From: an uncultured Neglectibacter sp.
GTDB lineage: Bacteria > Bacillota > Clostridia > Oscillospirales > Acutalibacteraceae
Assembly: GCA_937958185.1 (NCBI GenBank)
Contig: CALFFN010000021.1
Location: forward strand, 62,001 to 126,000
DNA: 64,000 bases
Reading direction: 5' to 3'
Made by a program: the position numbers and the translations under genes
The notes under the pieces: generated by a model
What the model was told of the DNA's origin: nothing
Seen by the model: the letters and a program-made list of their open reading frames with translations, nothing else
The model's database searches: none
In this document: positions 41,661 through 50,466 of the stretch, piece by piece
How the letters are laid out: each line of letters opens with the position of its first letter
How positions within the stretch are numbered: position 1 is the stretch's first letter

Positions 41661-41703
41661 AAAACAGCCCTCCGATTCTCACAGGAATCGGGGGGCTGTT
41701 TTT
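41661..41703. terminator. Bidirectional terminator after rhaM
   Basis: AAAACAGCCCTCCGATTC pairs with GGAATCGGGGGGCTGTTTTT with one bulge; both ends carry A/T tracts, between convergent genes. Confidence 0.85.
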
Positions 41704-41710
41704 GCTTATC

Positions 41711-42898
41711 TTACTTGGGATACCTGGTGATGTACAGGACGCCGCCGCTGTTTTCCAACTCGCGTCTGCTGAGCCTTCTGCCCCAGGAGATACGGCAGGA
41801 GGAATAGTCCGCGTTTACTTCCGCCACGGCGATGGAGTCCCTGCTTTTTTCAATGACCACCATGGAATGTTCCGCCGACAGCAGCCGGATCTGGTCGCCG
41901 ATCTGCAATTGGTCGAAGTCCCGGAAGGTCCGCACAGGGGCGTTTTTGCCGAAAAGCTGGTCGCTGAGCATGCTGGCAAAGCCAAGGCACTGCCAGCTGC
42001 AGGTGTCGCCGATGACGGGCACCGAGGACACGCCGTAATAGGTATTGCAGTAAGTAATGCCGTTTGCGGCATGGTTGCAGGGAGTGTTCGTCACGGTCTC
42101 CCAGCTTTCCCTGCCGTCGGTGATCCCGGCGGAACGATGGTTCCAGTATTTCCCGCTGGGGAACCTTTTTTGCAGTGCCGCCAGCTTTTGCCGGATCTGA
42201 TAGTATGGGTCGGGCGGGGCGGGAATCTCATTTTTTGGCAGCGGTTCCACCTTTAACAGCCTGCACAGCATGACGGCGGCGTCGCTCCGCAGCGCTCTGG
42301 CTTGCGGGCGGAAAGTGCCGTCGGGATATCCCAAAAGGACCCCGACCTGCTGGCAGGTATACACGTCCTCCATTGCCCAATCGGAAATTTTTTCCTCGTC
42401 CGCAAACGTCACAGGCCCCGTTTCTGCCGACTGTTCTTCCTGCCACAGGTATTTTCCGGCGAACCGCACCAGGAACACGGCGGCTTCTTCCCGGGTCACC
42501 GCCTGCTCCGGGGCAAATTTCGTTTCCGAAACGCCCTGGGTAATGCCGTTCGCAACGCCCCAGCTTACCGCCGGAGCGTACCATTTTGTTTCAGGAACGT
42601 CCTCAAATCCGACCTCCCCGCCAAACTCCGCCAGCTCGTCCTTTGACAGCACGGAAGCAGCCAGCATCTGGAGAAATTGCGAGCGGGTCACCACGTCGCC
42701 GGGAGAGAACAGGTTCTTGTCCGTGCCGTTTAAGATTCCCGCGTTCACCAGCGCGTAGACCTGCCCGGCATACCACGCGGTCTGGGGAATGTCGTTAAAC
42801 GCCAGCCTTGTGGCGGCTCCCGCCATAGGCGCGCTGCAGCAAAGCAGCGAGAGCGCAAGCACAAACGCAAGCACCTTGGAAAACAGACGCTTTTTCAC
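41711..42898 (-). CDS. Secreted SLH-domain protein with a C-terminal CHAP-like amidase domain
   Basis: A 395-residue precursor with a signal peptide (basic start, Leu/Ala core, AGAA end), three SLH repeats (about residues 32-80, 95-145 and 165-215; FNDIPQTAW, FEDVPETKW, FADEEKISDW) for wall attachment, and a C-terminal domain of ~130 residues. That domain has a Cys in SWQCLGFA, a His in AEHSMVVIEK and an Asn/Asp pair in EVNADY, the layout of papain-like CHAP peptidases. The GTG at 42898 has AGGGTGA 7 nt upstream; the GTG at 42907 overlaps that site. Confidence 0.82.
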   Translation of the reverse strand: MKKRLFSKVLAFVLALSLLCCSAPMAGAATRLAFNDIPQTAWYAGQVYALVNAGILNGTDKNLFSPGDVVTRSQFLQMLAASVLSKDELAEFGGEVGFEDVPETKWYAPAVSWGVANGITQGVSETKFAPEQAVTREEAAVFLVRFAGKYLWQEEQSAETGPVTFADEEKISDWAMEDVYTCQQVGVLLGYPDGTFRPQARALRSDAAVMLCRLLKVEPLPKNEIPAPPDPYYQIRQKLAALQKRFPSGKYWNHRSAGITDGRESWETVTNTPCNHAANGITYCNTYYGVSSVPVIGDTCSWQCLGFASMLSDQLFGKNAPVRTFRDFDQLQIGDQIRLLSAEHSMVVIEKSRDSIAVAEVNADYSSCRISWGRRLSRRELENSGGVLYITRYPK

Positions 42899-42933
42899 AA
42901 AATTCACCCTTTGCAGTCTTTTTCATTGCTTTT

Positions 42934-42962
42934 AGTATACTGTACCGCTGGGAATTTTGCAA
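42934..42962 (-). promoter_or_regulatory. Promoter of the SLH protein gene
   Basis: On the minus strand TTGCAA (42962-42957), 17 bp, TATACT (42939-42934), 35 bp before the start. Confidence 0.7.
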
Positions 42963-43083
42963 GATTCCCTCGGGTTCCCTCCGTAAAAATTCCATAGTAA
43001 TTTTTTTGAAAATTTTCATTTTCCGGGAACCAAACCCGCGGCTTGCCCGTCTAATAAGTAAAGGGAAGAGGGAGGGGACAGCT

Positions 43084-45096
43084 ATGAAGCTCAGCTTGAA
43101 GCAGCTTTTCCGCACGCCGGGGAAAGCGCTGCTGCTGGTTCTTTTGACCGCGGCAGGCACGGTGCTGGTGACAGTTTCCACGACGCTGTATCTGGGCGCC
43201 CGGCAGCGGCTGGAGGTGATGGAGCGGGAATTTACCACCATCGGCAGGGTGGAGCAGGTGCCCGTTTCCACCTCCTGGGATATCGTGGAGAACAGCTGCC
43301 TGGGCAGGCACACCAACGTGTATGCGGTGTTCGATGAAATGCTCTCGCCGGACGACCTGCTTTTCGAGGGGGCTGGATATCTCCGCCAGCCGGAGAACAG
43401 GAATTACTACCTGACCTACCTGCCGGAGCTGAAGCTGCTCCGCGACGGCGACAGCCGTTTCCGCAACGCGGTGGTGCTCTCGTTTACCGCGCTGGAGGAC
43501 AGCGACGGCACAGAGCCGGCACAGGCGCAGGTGCGCTCTGTCTTCCTCCATGAGCTGGACTTCAGCCAGAAAGTGAATATCCTGCGGAACAGCCCCGGCG
43601 CGGAGCGGCGGGTCTCCGAGGGGGAGCTTATCACCATCTGCCAGCATTTTGCCGGCGTAAAGACCGCTCTCCGGCAGGGGGATACTTATATTATGGGCGC
43701 GGTAAAACGGTACTGCGCGGAGCACGGGCGGCAGGAGTTCATTGCCTGCGTTTCTCCCTACACCTCACAGTGCGGCAGCGATGGCACTCCCGTAGCAGGC
43801 AGCGTTCCCGGCTTTCCCGCCATGAGAAAGACAGGGGACAGGTTTTTCCTCCGTACCGATGTGGTGGGCGGGGTCCCCGATTATCTGAACCCGGTGCCGC
43901 CTGTGGAAGCGCTGGACGCTTCCCGGCAGCTCCCGGAAAAATGGTCCGCCTTTTTGCTGGCGCAGCGGGAACAGGCAGCGTATTTTCCGATTTTAGGCAC
44001 GGACAGCACCCGGCTGCTTCCCACCTTCCACAGCGGGAACGCCTTTATTTCCCAGGGCAGGAATATTACGGAGGAGGAATTTTCCAGCGGCGCAAAGGTC
44101 TGCCTGATCCCCCAGGAGTGGATCGCGCTGGACGAATACTGGGATTCTCCGTTTCAGGGCTTTCTGGGGCGAAAGCTGAACCTCTCTCCGCTGTGCACCT
44201 TGTCCGGCTTTTCCCCGGAACGGCAGAAATACGGCAGCGACGCCATTCAGCAGAGGTACAGCCTGCTGGACGCCGATGGGAAGCGGTATTCCAGCTTCTT
44301 TTCCGGGGGCTATGAGGTGGTGGGGGTATACGCGCTGACAAATTCCACCCTGCGCGCTGCCGGGAAAACGGAGCTTTCCCCGGATACGATCATCATTCCT
44401 CAAAGGTCCCTGCCGGAGCATGTGGAAAATTATGCTTATGTGGCACCGATGAATGCCTTCACCGCGTCCTTTCAAATCAAAAACGGCACGGTCGAAGATT
44501 TTGGCAAAAGGCTCCGGGAAGCGGTGCCCGGCGCGGATCAGCTGCGGATCACCTATGACGACAACGGGTATGAGGAGATGAAAAGCTCCTTTTCCGAGCT
44601 GAAAAGGTCGGCAATGCTGCTGTTTTTGGGCGGGATCTTTGCGGCGTTTGGAACAACGGCGCTGCTGGTCTACTTCTTTGTAGTGCGGAAGAAGCGGCAG
44701 GCGGCCATTGCCCGGAGCCTGGGCGCGACGAAAAGACAGTGCCGAAGGTTTTTCCTGTCGGGGCTGTTCCTATTGGTCGCCACGTCCTGCGCATTGGGCA
44801 GCGTGGTGGGACGCGTTTTGCTGGAAAAAAGCGCCCCGTTTTCTTCCGGGCAGGAAACGGAGGTCGTGGAAGAGGGCGTTACCCATCGGTATTTCGGCTA
44901 TGATATCGCATTCAGCGCATGGGCGGAAAAGCTGAAAAACCCGGATCTATTGGAACAGCGGACGCAGGAATCAAATCTGCCGTATCTGCTGGCGCCCCTC
45001 TGCCAGTTCCTCCTCACAGCCGTTCCGGCTCTGCTCCTGCTGGACAAAGCCATGAGGTCGGACCCGCTTCTGCTCCTGAGCCAGAAGCAGGAATAG
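43084..45096 (+). CDS. FtsX/MacB-like ABC transporter permease (orphan)
   Basis: A 670-residue membrane protein. One N-terminal helix (about residues 17-38) follows the KLSLKQLFRTPGKA segment that typically enters an FtsX-type permease; a ~470-residue extracellular domain and three C-terminal helices follow. There is no adjacent ATPase or accessory gene, which is unusual for this class (Vex/MacB-type transporters). Function is not clear; a signalling or efflux role with an ATPase encoded elsewhere is possible. The ATG at 43084 follows GAGGGAGGGGAC. Confidence 0.78.
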   Translation: MKLSLKQLFRTPGKALLLVLLTAAGTVLVTVSTTLYLGARQRLEVMEREFTTIGRVEQVPVSTSWDIVENSCLGRHTNVYAVFDEMLSPDDLLFEGAGYLRQPENRNYYLTYLPELKLLRDGDSRFRNAVVLSFTALEDSDGTEPAQAQVRSVFLHELDFSQKVNILRNSPGAERRVSEGELITICQHFAGVKTALRQGDTYIMGAVKRYCAEHGRQEFIACVSPYTSQCGSDGTPVAGSVPGFPAMRKTGDRFFLRTDVVGGVPDYLNPVPPVEALDASRQLPEKWSAFLLAQREQAAYFPILGTDSTRLLPTFHSGNAFISQGRNITEEEFSSGAKVCLIPQEWIALDEYWDSPFQGFLGRKLNLSPLCTLSGFSPERQKYGSDAIQQRYSLLDADGKRYSSFFSGGYEVVGVYALTNSTLRAAGKTELSPDTIIIPQRSLPEHVENYAYVAPMNAFTASFQIKNGTVEDFGKRLREAVPGADQLRITYDDNGYEEMKSSFSELKRSAMLLFLGGIFAAFGTTALLVYFFVVRKKRQAAIARSLGATKRQCRRFFLSGLFLLVATSCALGSVVGRVLLEKSAPFSSGQETEVVEEGVTHRYFGYDIAFSAWAEKLKNPDLLEQRTQESNLPYLLAPLCQFLLTAVPALLLLDKAMRSDPLLLLSQKQE

Positions 45097-45130
45097 CGTG
45101 GAGAATTGCCGACGTTCAAAATTAAGACGG

Positions 45131-45166
45131 AAAGCGGTCTGAGAGGCGTTCTCAGACCGCTTTTCT
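45131..45166 (+). terminator. Terminator after the permease gene
   Basis: AAAGCGGTCTGAGA (45131-45144) pairs perfectly with TCTCAGACCGCTTT (45150-45163), then TCTC. Confidence 0.85.
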
Positions 45167-45217
45167 CATGGAAAACTTCCAGAATATTGCAAATTTGTTA
45201 AGAAATGCCCCTGCGCC

Positions 45218-45246
45218 TTGCAAGTGAAGCGGATTTGTACTAAAAT
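45218..45246 (+). promoter_or_regulatory. Promoter of htpG
   Basis: TTGCAA (45218-45223), 17 bp, TAAAAT (45241-45246), about 50 bp before htpG. No CIRCE element is seen. Confidence 0.7.
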
Positions 45247-45298
45247 AAAGGGCAAATGAAATCTGCTTTTACAGGAACAGGAAAGGAAGTCTTTTTTC

Positions 45299-47191
45299 AT
45301 GGCTCTCAAGCAATTTAAGGCGGAATCCAAGCGGCTGATGGACTTGATGATAAACTCCATCTATACCCATAAGGAGATTTTTCTGCGCGAGCTGATCTCC
45401 AACGCCAGCGACGCCATCGACAAGCTGTACTACCGCACGCTGGAGGACGGCGACACTGGATTATCCCGCAGCGATTTCTTCATTCGGCTCGACCTCGACA
45501 AGGAAGCCCGCACCCTGACCATTACCGACAACGGCGTGGGCATGACGAAGGAGGAACTGGACAACAATCTGGGCGTTATCGCAAAAAGCGGCTCCCTGCA
45601 ATTTAAGAGCGACAACGAGCAAAAGGAAGACGTGGACATCATCGGGCAGTTCGGCGTGGGCTTTTACTCCGCTTTTATGGTCAGCGACCGCGTCACCGTG
45701 GAAAGCAGGGCTTACGGCAGCGAGGAAGCGTGGACATGGGAATCCAGAGGTCTGGAGGGCTACCAGATCAAAGCGGGGAATAAGGCGGAGCGCGGCACCA
45801 CCATCACTCTGCATTTGAAGGACGATACCGAAGACGAGCGCTACAGCGAATTTCTGGAGCAGTACCGCGTCACGGAGCTGGTCAAAAAATATTCCGATTA
45901 CATTCGCTACCCCATTCGCATGGAGCTGCAAAAGTCCCGCCGGAAGGAGGGGACGGGGGAGGGCGACAGCACCCCCGAGTACGAAACCTATTACGAGGTG
46001 GAGACCCTGAACTCCATGACCCCCATCTGGAAGAAAGCAAAAAGCGAGGTTTCCGACGAGGAGCTGAACGCCTTCTACAAAGAAAAATTCTATGACTGGC
46101 AGGACCCTCTCCGGGTGGTGCGCACCTCCACAGAGGGTGCCGCGACCTACAGCGCCCTGCTGTTCTTCCCCAGGTCCGCCCCCATGGACTACTACACCAG
46201 GGAGTATGAAAAAGGCTTGCAGCTCTACGCCAGCGGCGTGCTCATCATGGAGAAATGCCCCGACCTGCTGCCGGACTGCTACAGCTTTGTCAAGGGTCTG
46301 GTGGATTCCCAGGACCTGTCCCTGAACATTTCCCGGGAAATGCTGCAGCACGACCGGCAGTTAAAGCTCATTGCCGCCCGGCTGGAAAAGAAGATCACCT
46401 CCGAGCTCACCGCCATGCTGAACAACGACCGGGAAAAGTACGAGGAATTTTTCCGCAGCTTCGGCTTGCAGCTGAAATACGGTCTCTATGACAATTACGG
46501 CGAAAAGAAGGACGAGCTGAAGGACCTGGTGCTGTTCACCTCCTCCGAGGAGAAGAAGCTCGTCACCCTGAAGGAATACGTTTCCCGCATGAAGCCGGAG
46601 CAGAACGTGATCTATTACGGCTGCGGCGAAACGGCAGAGCGCATTCTCAGCCTGCCCCAGGCGGAAGCCATTCGCGAGAAGGGGTATGAGCTGCTGTGCC
46701 TGACGGACAATGTGGACGAATTTGCCCTGAAGATCCTGGAAAAGTACGACGACAAGGAGTTCCGCAATATTTCCTCTGACGAGCTGGATTTGGAAACCGA
46801 GGAGGAAAAGGAAAAGACCAAGGAGACCGCTGAAAGCAGCAAGGATATGCTTGCCGCCATGAAAGAAGCTTTGGGGGACAAGGTCAAGGAGGTAAAGGTT
46901 TCCGGCAAATTGAAGTCCCACCCTGTCTGCCTGTCCACCGACGGCATGATTTCCACGGAAATGGAAAAGGTGCTCAATTCCATGCCCGCCCGGGAAAAAA
47001 TAAAAGCCCAGCGCGTGCTGGAACTGAATCCCAGCCACCCCATATTCCAAAAGCTCTGCGGGCTTTATGAGAGCGACAGGGAAAAGCTGAAGCTTTATGC
47101 CGAGCTGCTTTACGATCAGGCTCTTTTGATCGAGGGGATTTCCATTGAAGACCCGGTGGCGTTCTCTCAGAAAATATGTGAAATTATGTAA
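45299..47191 (+). CDS. htpG: Molecular chaperone HtpG (Hsp90)
   Basis: A 630-residue Hsp90. The N-terminal ATP site has FLRELISNASDA (catalytic Glu/Asn) and DNGVGMT; the middle and C-terminal dimerisation domains are complete. It folds client proteins under stress. The ATG at 45299 follows AAAGGAAG. A Glu/Lys-rich linker is present before the C-terminal domain. It is followed by a CPBP protease 24 nt later. Confidence 0.96.
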   Translation: MALKQFKAESKRLMDLMINSIYTHKEIFLRELISNASDAIDKLYYRTLEDGDTGLSRSDFFIRLDLDKEARTLTITDNGVGMTKEELDNNLGVIAKSGSLQFKSDNEQKEDVDIIGQFGVGFYSAFMVSDRVTVESRAYGSEEAWTWESRGLEGYQIKAGNKAERGTTITLHLKDDTEDERYSEFLEQYRVTELVKKYSDYIRYPIRMELQKSRRKEGTGEGDSTPEYETYYEVETLNSMTPIWKKAKSEVSDEELNAFYKEKFYDWQDPLRVVRTSTEGAATYSALLFFPRSAPMDYYTREYEKGLQLYASGVLIMEKCPDLLPDCYSFVKGLVDSQDLSLNISREMLQHDRQLKLIAARLEKKITSELTAMLNNDREKYEEFFRSFGLQLKYGLYDNYGEKKDELKDLVLFTSSEEKKLVTLKEYVSRMKPEQNVIYYGCGETAERILSLPQAEAIREKGYELLCLTDNVDEFALKILEKYDDKEFRNISSDELDLETEEEKEKTKETAESSKDMLAAMKEALGDKVKEVKVSGKLKSHPVCLSTDGMISTEMEKVLNSMPAREKIKAQRVLELNPSHPIFQKLCGLYESDREKLKLYAELLYDQALLIEGISIEDPVAFSQKICEIM

Positions 47192-47215
47192 ACCTTTTTA
47201 GGAAAGGAACAACCC

Positions 47216-48493
47216 ATGAACCAGTATCAGTACCCGCCCTATCCCGGGCAGGGGCTTCCGCCCCAGCCCCAGCCGCAGTTCCAGCCCCAGCCTCAAACTC
47301 AGCCGGTTTACGGCTGGCAGGAAGCACAGCCCAACCCTCAGTGGGCGGCTGCGTCCAACCCGGCAGCCGTCTATCCCGGCTATTATTCCCAGCCCGCTGC
47401 GTTTTCTCCCTCTCAGCCGCCCGCGTACCACTCTCCGGCGCCCTGCGCGCCGCAGGTCTATGTGCCCCCGGCGCAATATGTCCAGCCGGTTTACGCGCCG
47501 CCGGCATATCCCCAGGGCAGTTATCCGCCGCCCTTTGCGCTGCGGCAGGACAAAAACCCTGCCGTTACCCAGGCGTCTAAGGTCCTGAACCGCCTGTGCC
47601 TTGTGCTGCTGCTGCAATCCGCTGCTGCCATGGTGATCGGTTTTATTATCGCGGCGGTCTCAGTGACCCGGCAGGTCGATTTTCTCAGCGGCGATATAGC
47701 GTTCCAGTGGCTGGAAACAGGTCTGGTGCCCCTTTCCACAGCGCTGCCGTTCCTGATTTACCTGATGATAGGGAAGAAGGACGTCACGGAATACCTGCGT
47801 TTTGAAAAGGTAGGCTTCCTTACGGCGCTGCTTTGTGTGCTGGGCGGGCTGGCAATTTGCCTGCTGGGAAATTACCCTGCCTTTGCCATTCAGGATTTCT
47901 TTGGACAGTTCGGCTATGAGCCTACCTCGTCCATCTCTCAAACCAACCAGAGCATGCCCCTGTTTGTGCTGGAGCTGCTGTCTACCGCCGTTCTGGTGCC
48001 GGTGATGGAGGAGTTCGCCTTCCGCGGGGTCATGCTGTCCGCGCTGCGGCGGTACGGGGCGGGCTTTGCCATTTTCGGCTCGGCGCTGGTCTTTGCCTTT
48101 GCCCACGCTGAATTTTCCAACGTGGTCTTTGCCTTTACCGCTGGGCTGGTGTTCGGCTTCCTTTATGTAAAAACCGGGAATTTGTGGATTTCCATTTGGA
48201 TCCACGCCCTGAATAACGGTATCGCCGTGGTAGAAAGCTACAGCGGTTTCCTGTTTGGGGAAAGCTTGGGAAACGTCATTACGAACGCCACCATGCTTGT
48301 CCCGGTGGCAGTAGGTGTCCTCGCTCTGCTTTTGCTGCTTATCTTCAAGCGCAGCATGTTATTCCGGAAGAATGAGCCCGGCGCGGTCTGCACCCTGTCG
48401 GGCAGCGAGGCGGCGCTGGCGATCGTCCGCGCGCCGCTGTTCTGGGTGGTGTTCAGCTTTGTGGTGCTGTATACGGCGCAGCTGTTTTTCTAA
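47216..48493 (+). CDS. CPBP family intramembrane protease with a Pro/Gln/Tyr-rich N-terminus
   Basis: A 425-residue protein. The first ~110 residues are a Pro/Gln/Tyr-rich low-complexity tail, followed by eight or so membrane helices. Catalytic-type motifs of the CPBP (Abi/Rce1-like) family are intact: Glu265-Glu266 in MEEFAFRG, FAHAEF, and HALNN. Such proteases may process prenylated-type or leader peptides, or act in bacteriocin immunity; the substrate is unknown. The tail may mediate protein contacts. It lies 24 nt after htpG. Confidence 0.85.
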   Translation: MNQYQYPPYPGQGLPPQPQPQFQPQPQTQPVYGWQEAQPNPQWAAASNPAAVYPGYYSQPAAFSPSQPPAYHSPAPCAPQVYVPPAQYVQPVYAPPAYPQGSYPPPFALRQDKNPAVTQASKVLNRLCLVLLLQSAAAMVIGFIIAAVSVTRQVDFLSGDIAFQWLETGLVPLSTALPFLIYLMIGKKDVTEYLRFEKVGFLTALLCVLGGLAICLLGNYPAFAIQDFFGQFGYEPTSSISQTNQSMPLFVLELLSTAVLVPVMEEFAFRGVMLSALRRYGAGFAIFGSALVFAFAHAEFSNVVFAFTAGLVFGFLYVKTGNLWISIWIHALNNGIAVVESYSGFLFGESLGNVITNATMLVPVAVGVLALLLLLIFKRSMLFRKNEPGAVCTLSGSEAALAIVRAPLFWVVFSFVVLYTAQLFF

Positions 48494-48500
48494 CGTGTAA

Positions 48501-48962
48501 ATGATGAAACTCGCTTTTTTACCTGAGAAAAAATTCATGCTCCGCGCGTTGGAGCTGGCGCAGGAAGCCGCCCAAATGGGAGAAGTCCCGGTGGGCGCGG
48601 TGGTGGTGCGAAACGGCAGGATCATCGGCGAGGGCGGCAACCGCAGGGAGGGGGCGCAGAACGCCCTTGCCCATGCGGAGCTTCTCGCCATTTCCCAGGC
48701 CTGTGAAGCTCTCCACAGCTGGCATTTGCCTGATTGCCAGCTCTATGTCACTTTGGAGCCCTGCCCCATGTGCACCGGGGCGATCATCAATGCCCATATC
48801 GGCACGGTGGTGTTCGGCGCGGAAGATGACAGGGCTGGCTGCTGCGGCACGGCATCAAATCTTTTCACATTGCCCTACAGCCATAAGCCGGAAGTGTATC
48901 CCGGTTTTCTGGAAGCGGAAAGCAAGGCTCTTTTACAGGATTTTTTCCAAAAGCTCCGCTGA
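48501..48962 (+). CDS. tadA: tRNA-specific adenosine deaminase
   Basis: A 153-residue deaminase converting A34 to inosine in tRNA-Arg. The zinc site is complete: His58-Ala-Glu60 and Cys88/Cys91 in PCPMC. Start is set at the ATG at 48501 (or 48504); the KKFMLRALELA segment resembles the usual family N-terminus. The ribosome site is weak, consistent with coupling to the gene 7 nt upstream. Confidence 0.94.
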   Translation: MMKLAFLPEKKFMLRALELAQEAAQMGEVPVGAVVVRNGRIIGEGGNRREGAQNALAHAELLAISQACEALHSWHLPDCQLYVTLEPCPMCTGAIINAHIGTVVFGAEDDRAGCCGTASNLFTLPYSHKPEVYPGFLEAESKALLQDFFQKLR

Positions 48963-48999
48963 AAAAGCTTCCAAAGAAGCAGCATATTTTTCCAAAAGG

Positions 49000-49025
49000 C
49001 GGCAGCCGAAAAGCTGCCGTTTTTT
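49000..49025 (+). terminator. Terminator of tadA
   Basis: CGGCAGC (49000-49006) pairs with GCTGCCG (49013-49019), followed by TTTTTT. Confidence 0.85.
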
Positions 49026-49029
49026 ATAG

Positions 49030-49058
49030 TTGACTTTTCATTTTCTTTGGGGTATCAT
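49030..49058 (+). promoter_or_regulatory. Promoter of the cobalamin riboswitch operon
   Basis: TTGACT (49030-49035), 17 bp, TATCAT (49053-49058); transcription would start near 49065, just before helix P1. Confidence 0.7.
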
Positions 49059-49071
49059 ACTGCCGTTGGGA

Positions 49072-49278
49072 CTCCAAGTGTCTGCGGGTAACGCCGCAGC
49101 CGAACATAGGAACGGGGTGAGATTCCCCAGCGAACCCGTCGCCGTGATGGCGGAGCGTTTCTTTATTTGGGGGGCAAAAGCAAACCAGGAGCGGCTTTTG
49201 TCCTGCTGACCACTGGCGGTTTTCCGCTGGGAAGGGGAAGGGACGCGTATACGCCTAAGCCGAAAGACTTGCTTGGAG
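49072..49278 (+). ncRNA. Cobalamin (B12) riboswitch
   Basis: Helix P1 pairs CTCCAAG (49072-49078) with CTTGGAG (49272-49278). Inside are the conserved core pieces in order: GGAACGGGGTGAGATTCC, a CCCG..CCGTGA segment, CCACTG, TGGGAAGG and AAGCCGAAAGACTTGC. This order and spacing match the B12-box riboswitch family. When adenosyl- or other cobalamins bind, expression of the two downstream genes should fall. The J6/3 part is somewhat divergent (GCGAACCCG instead of the usual GCCCCCGC). Confidence 0.88.
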
Positions 49279-49405
49279 GGCCGTACAAATCGCCACGGGT
49301 TCTTGGCGTTTGTGCGGAAGCCGTACCGGCTTCCGCCCGGAATGGACGCACCGGGCAGGCGGGGCTTTACAGCCCCATGCTGTCATGCGCTTTCTATTTC
49401 GGACG

Positions 49406-49437
49406 ACCTCTTTCCTGAACGACAAAAAAAGAGAGGT
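49406..49437 (+). promoter_or_regulatory. Possible Shine-Dalgarno-sequestering hairpin (riboswitch expression platform)
   Basis: ACCTCT (49406-49411) can pair with AGAGGT (49432-49437), which is the ribosome binding site of the lipoprotein gene at 49447. The intervening 130 nt hold further stems, such as GGAAGCCG / CGGCTTCC. Control of translation is an inference. Confidence 0.45.
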
Positions 49438-49446
49438 ACAAAAAAC

Positions 49447-49893
49447 ATGAAAACAACAAAAATCATTTCCCTGCTGCTGGCACTGCTTCTGGTATGCGGC
49501 ATTTTTGCCGGCTGTGCAGGGCAGAACACATCTTCTCCCGCTTCCGGCGCCAACAGCTCCGCTGTGGATTCCACAACTGGTTCTACAGTCGATTCCGCCG
49601 CTGTGAAGAACATCACGGTCACCGTGGTGCATAAGGACGGCAGCTCTAAGGATTTCCCCATCGCCGCTTCCGGCGAGACCCTGCGGGAAGCCCTGGAGCA
49701 GGAAAAGCTGATCGAGGGTGAAGAAAGACAGTATGGTCTTTTCATCACAGCTGCGGACGGCGAAACCGCCAATTCTGATAATCAGGAATGGTGGTGTGTG
49801 ACAAAAGGGGGAGAACAGGTCAACACCGGCATCGACGGTGTGAAGATCGCCGACGGCGACACGTATGAGCTGACCCTGACCGTAGGCTATTGA
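49447..49893 (+). CDS. DUF4430 (transcobalamin-like) lipoprotein under B12 control
   Basis: A 148-residue lipoprotein: lipobox AGC with Cys23, a Ser/Thr/Ala linker to about residue 55, and one DUF4430 domain. The pattern WWCVTKGGEQVNTGID and DGDTYELTL resembles the beta domain of human intrinsic factor and transcobalamin, which closes over cobalamin. The gene is preceded by a cobalamin riboswitch, so binding of B12 or a cobinamide on the cell surface is likely. ATG 49447 follows AGAGAGGT. It overlaps the next gene by one base (TGATG). Confidence 0.82.
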   Translation: MKTTKIISLLLALLLVCGIFAGCAGQNTSSPASGANSSAVDSTTGSTVDSAAVKNITVTVVHKDGSSKDFPIAASGETLREALEQEKLIEGEERQYGLFITAADGETANSDNQEWWCVTKGGEQVNTGIDGVKIADGDTYELTLTVGY

Positions 49894-50405
49894 TGAAATC
49901 GAGACTGGTTTCCATCTGCCTGATGGCAATGATGGGCGTGGTCATGGTGGTGTCCAAGGAAGTGCTGGCGTTTCTGCCGAACGTGGAGCTGCTGACCCTG
50001 CTCATTATCCTGTTTACGCTGGTGTTCCGCAAGATGGTGTTGGGAGCGCTGGGCGTGTTTCTGCTCCTGGAAGGGCTGCTGTACGGCTTCGGTATCTGGT
50101 GGATCATGTACCTGTATATCTGGCCGCTGCTTGCCCTGCTTACCTGGCTGTTCCGCTGGATGAAGCGTCCCTGGCAGTGGGCGATTTTCGCCGGACTTTA
50201 CGGGTTGGCGTTCGGCTCGCTGTGTTCGCTGGTTTACTGGCATATGTGGACGCTTCCCGCAATTTTGGGCTGGATCGCCAGCGGGCTTCCCTTTGACTGC
50301 AACCATGCTGTGTTCAATTTCCTGCTTTGCCTGTTCCTGTACCGTCCTTTGCGGGCGGCGCTGGAAAAGCTGCAAAAGCAGATCGCGGGAAATCGGCAGG
50401 TATAG
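49893..50405 (+). CDS. ECF-type transporter S component-like membrane protein, B12-regulated
   Basis: A 170-residue very hydrophobic protein with about five to six membrane helices. The PNVELLTLLIILFTLVF segment and the size fit substrate-binding S components of energy-coupling factor transporters, which share an ATPase-EcfT module encoded elsewhere. Its start overlaps the lipoprotein stop and it shares the riboswitch, so cobalamin or a precursor is the expected substrate. It is not clearly BtuM, CbrT or CblT by eye. Confidence 0.72.
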   Translation: MKSRLVSICLMAMMGVVMVVSKEVLAFLPNVELLTLLIILFTLVFRKMVLGALGVFLLLEGLLYGFGIWWIMYLYIWPLLALLTWLFRWMKRPWQWAIFAGLYGLAFGSLCSLVYWHMWTLPAILGWIASGLPFDCNHAVFNFLLCLFLYRPLRAALEKLQKQIAGNRQV

Positions 50406-50466
50406 AGCAGGAAAATTTTTGACCTGCGATGGGCAGTGAAAGCGGCAGCCATCATAAAGCATACAA

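Noticed and set aside
49255..49929. A minus-strand frame over the riboswitch and lipoprotein
   Set aside because: It spans a recognisable riboswitch and a plus-strand lipoprotein with signal peptide; no evidence of coding.
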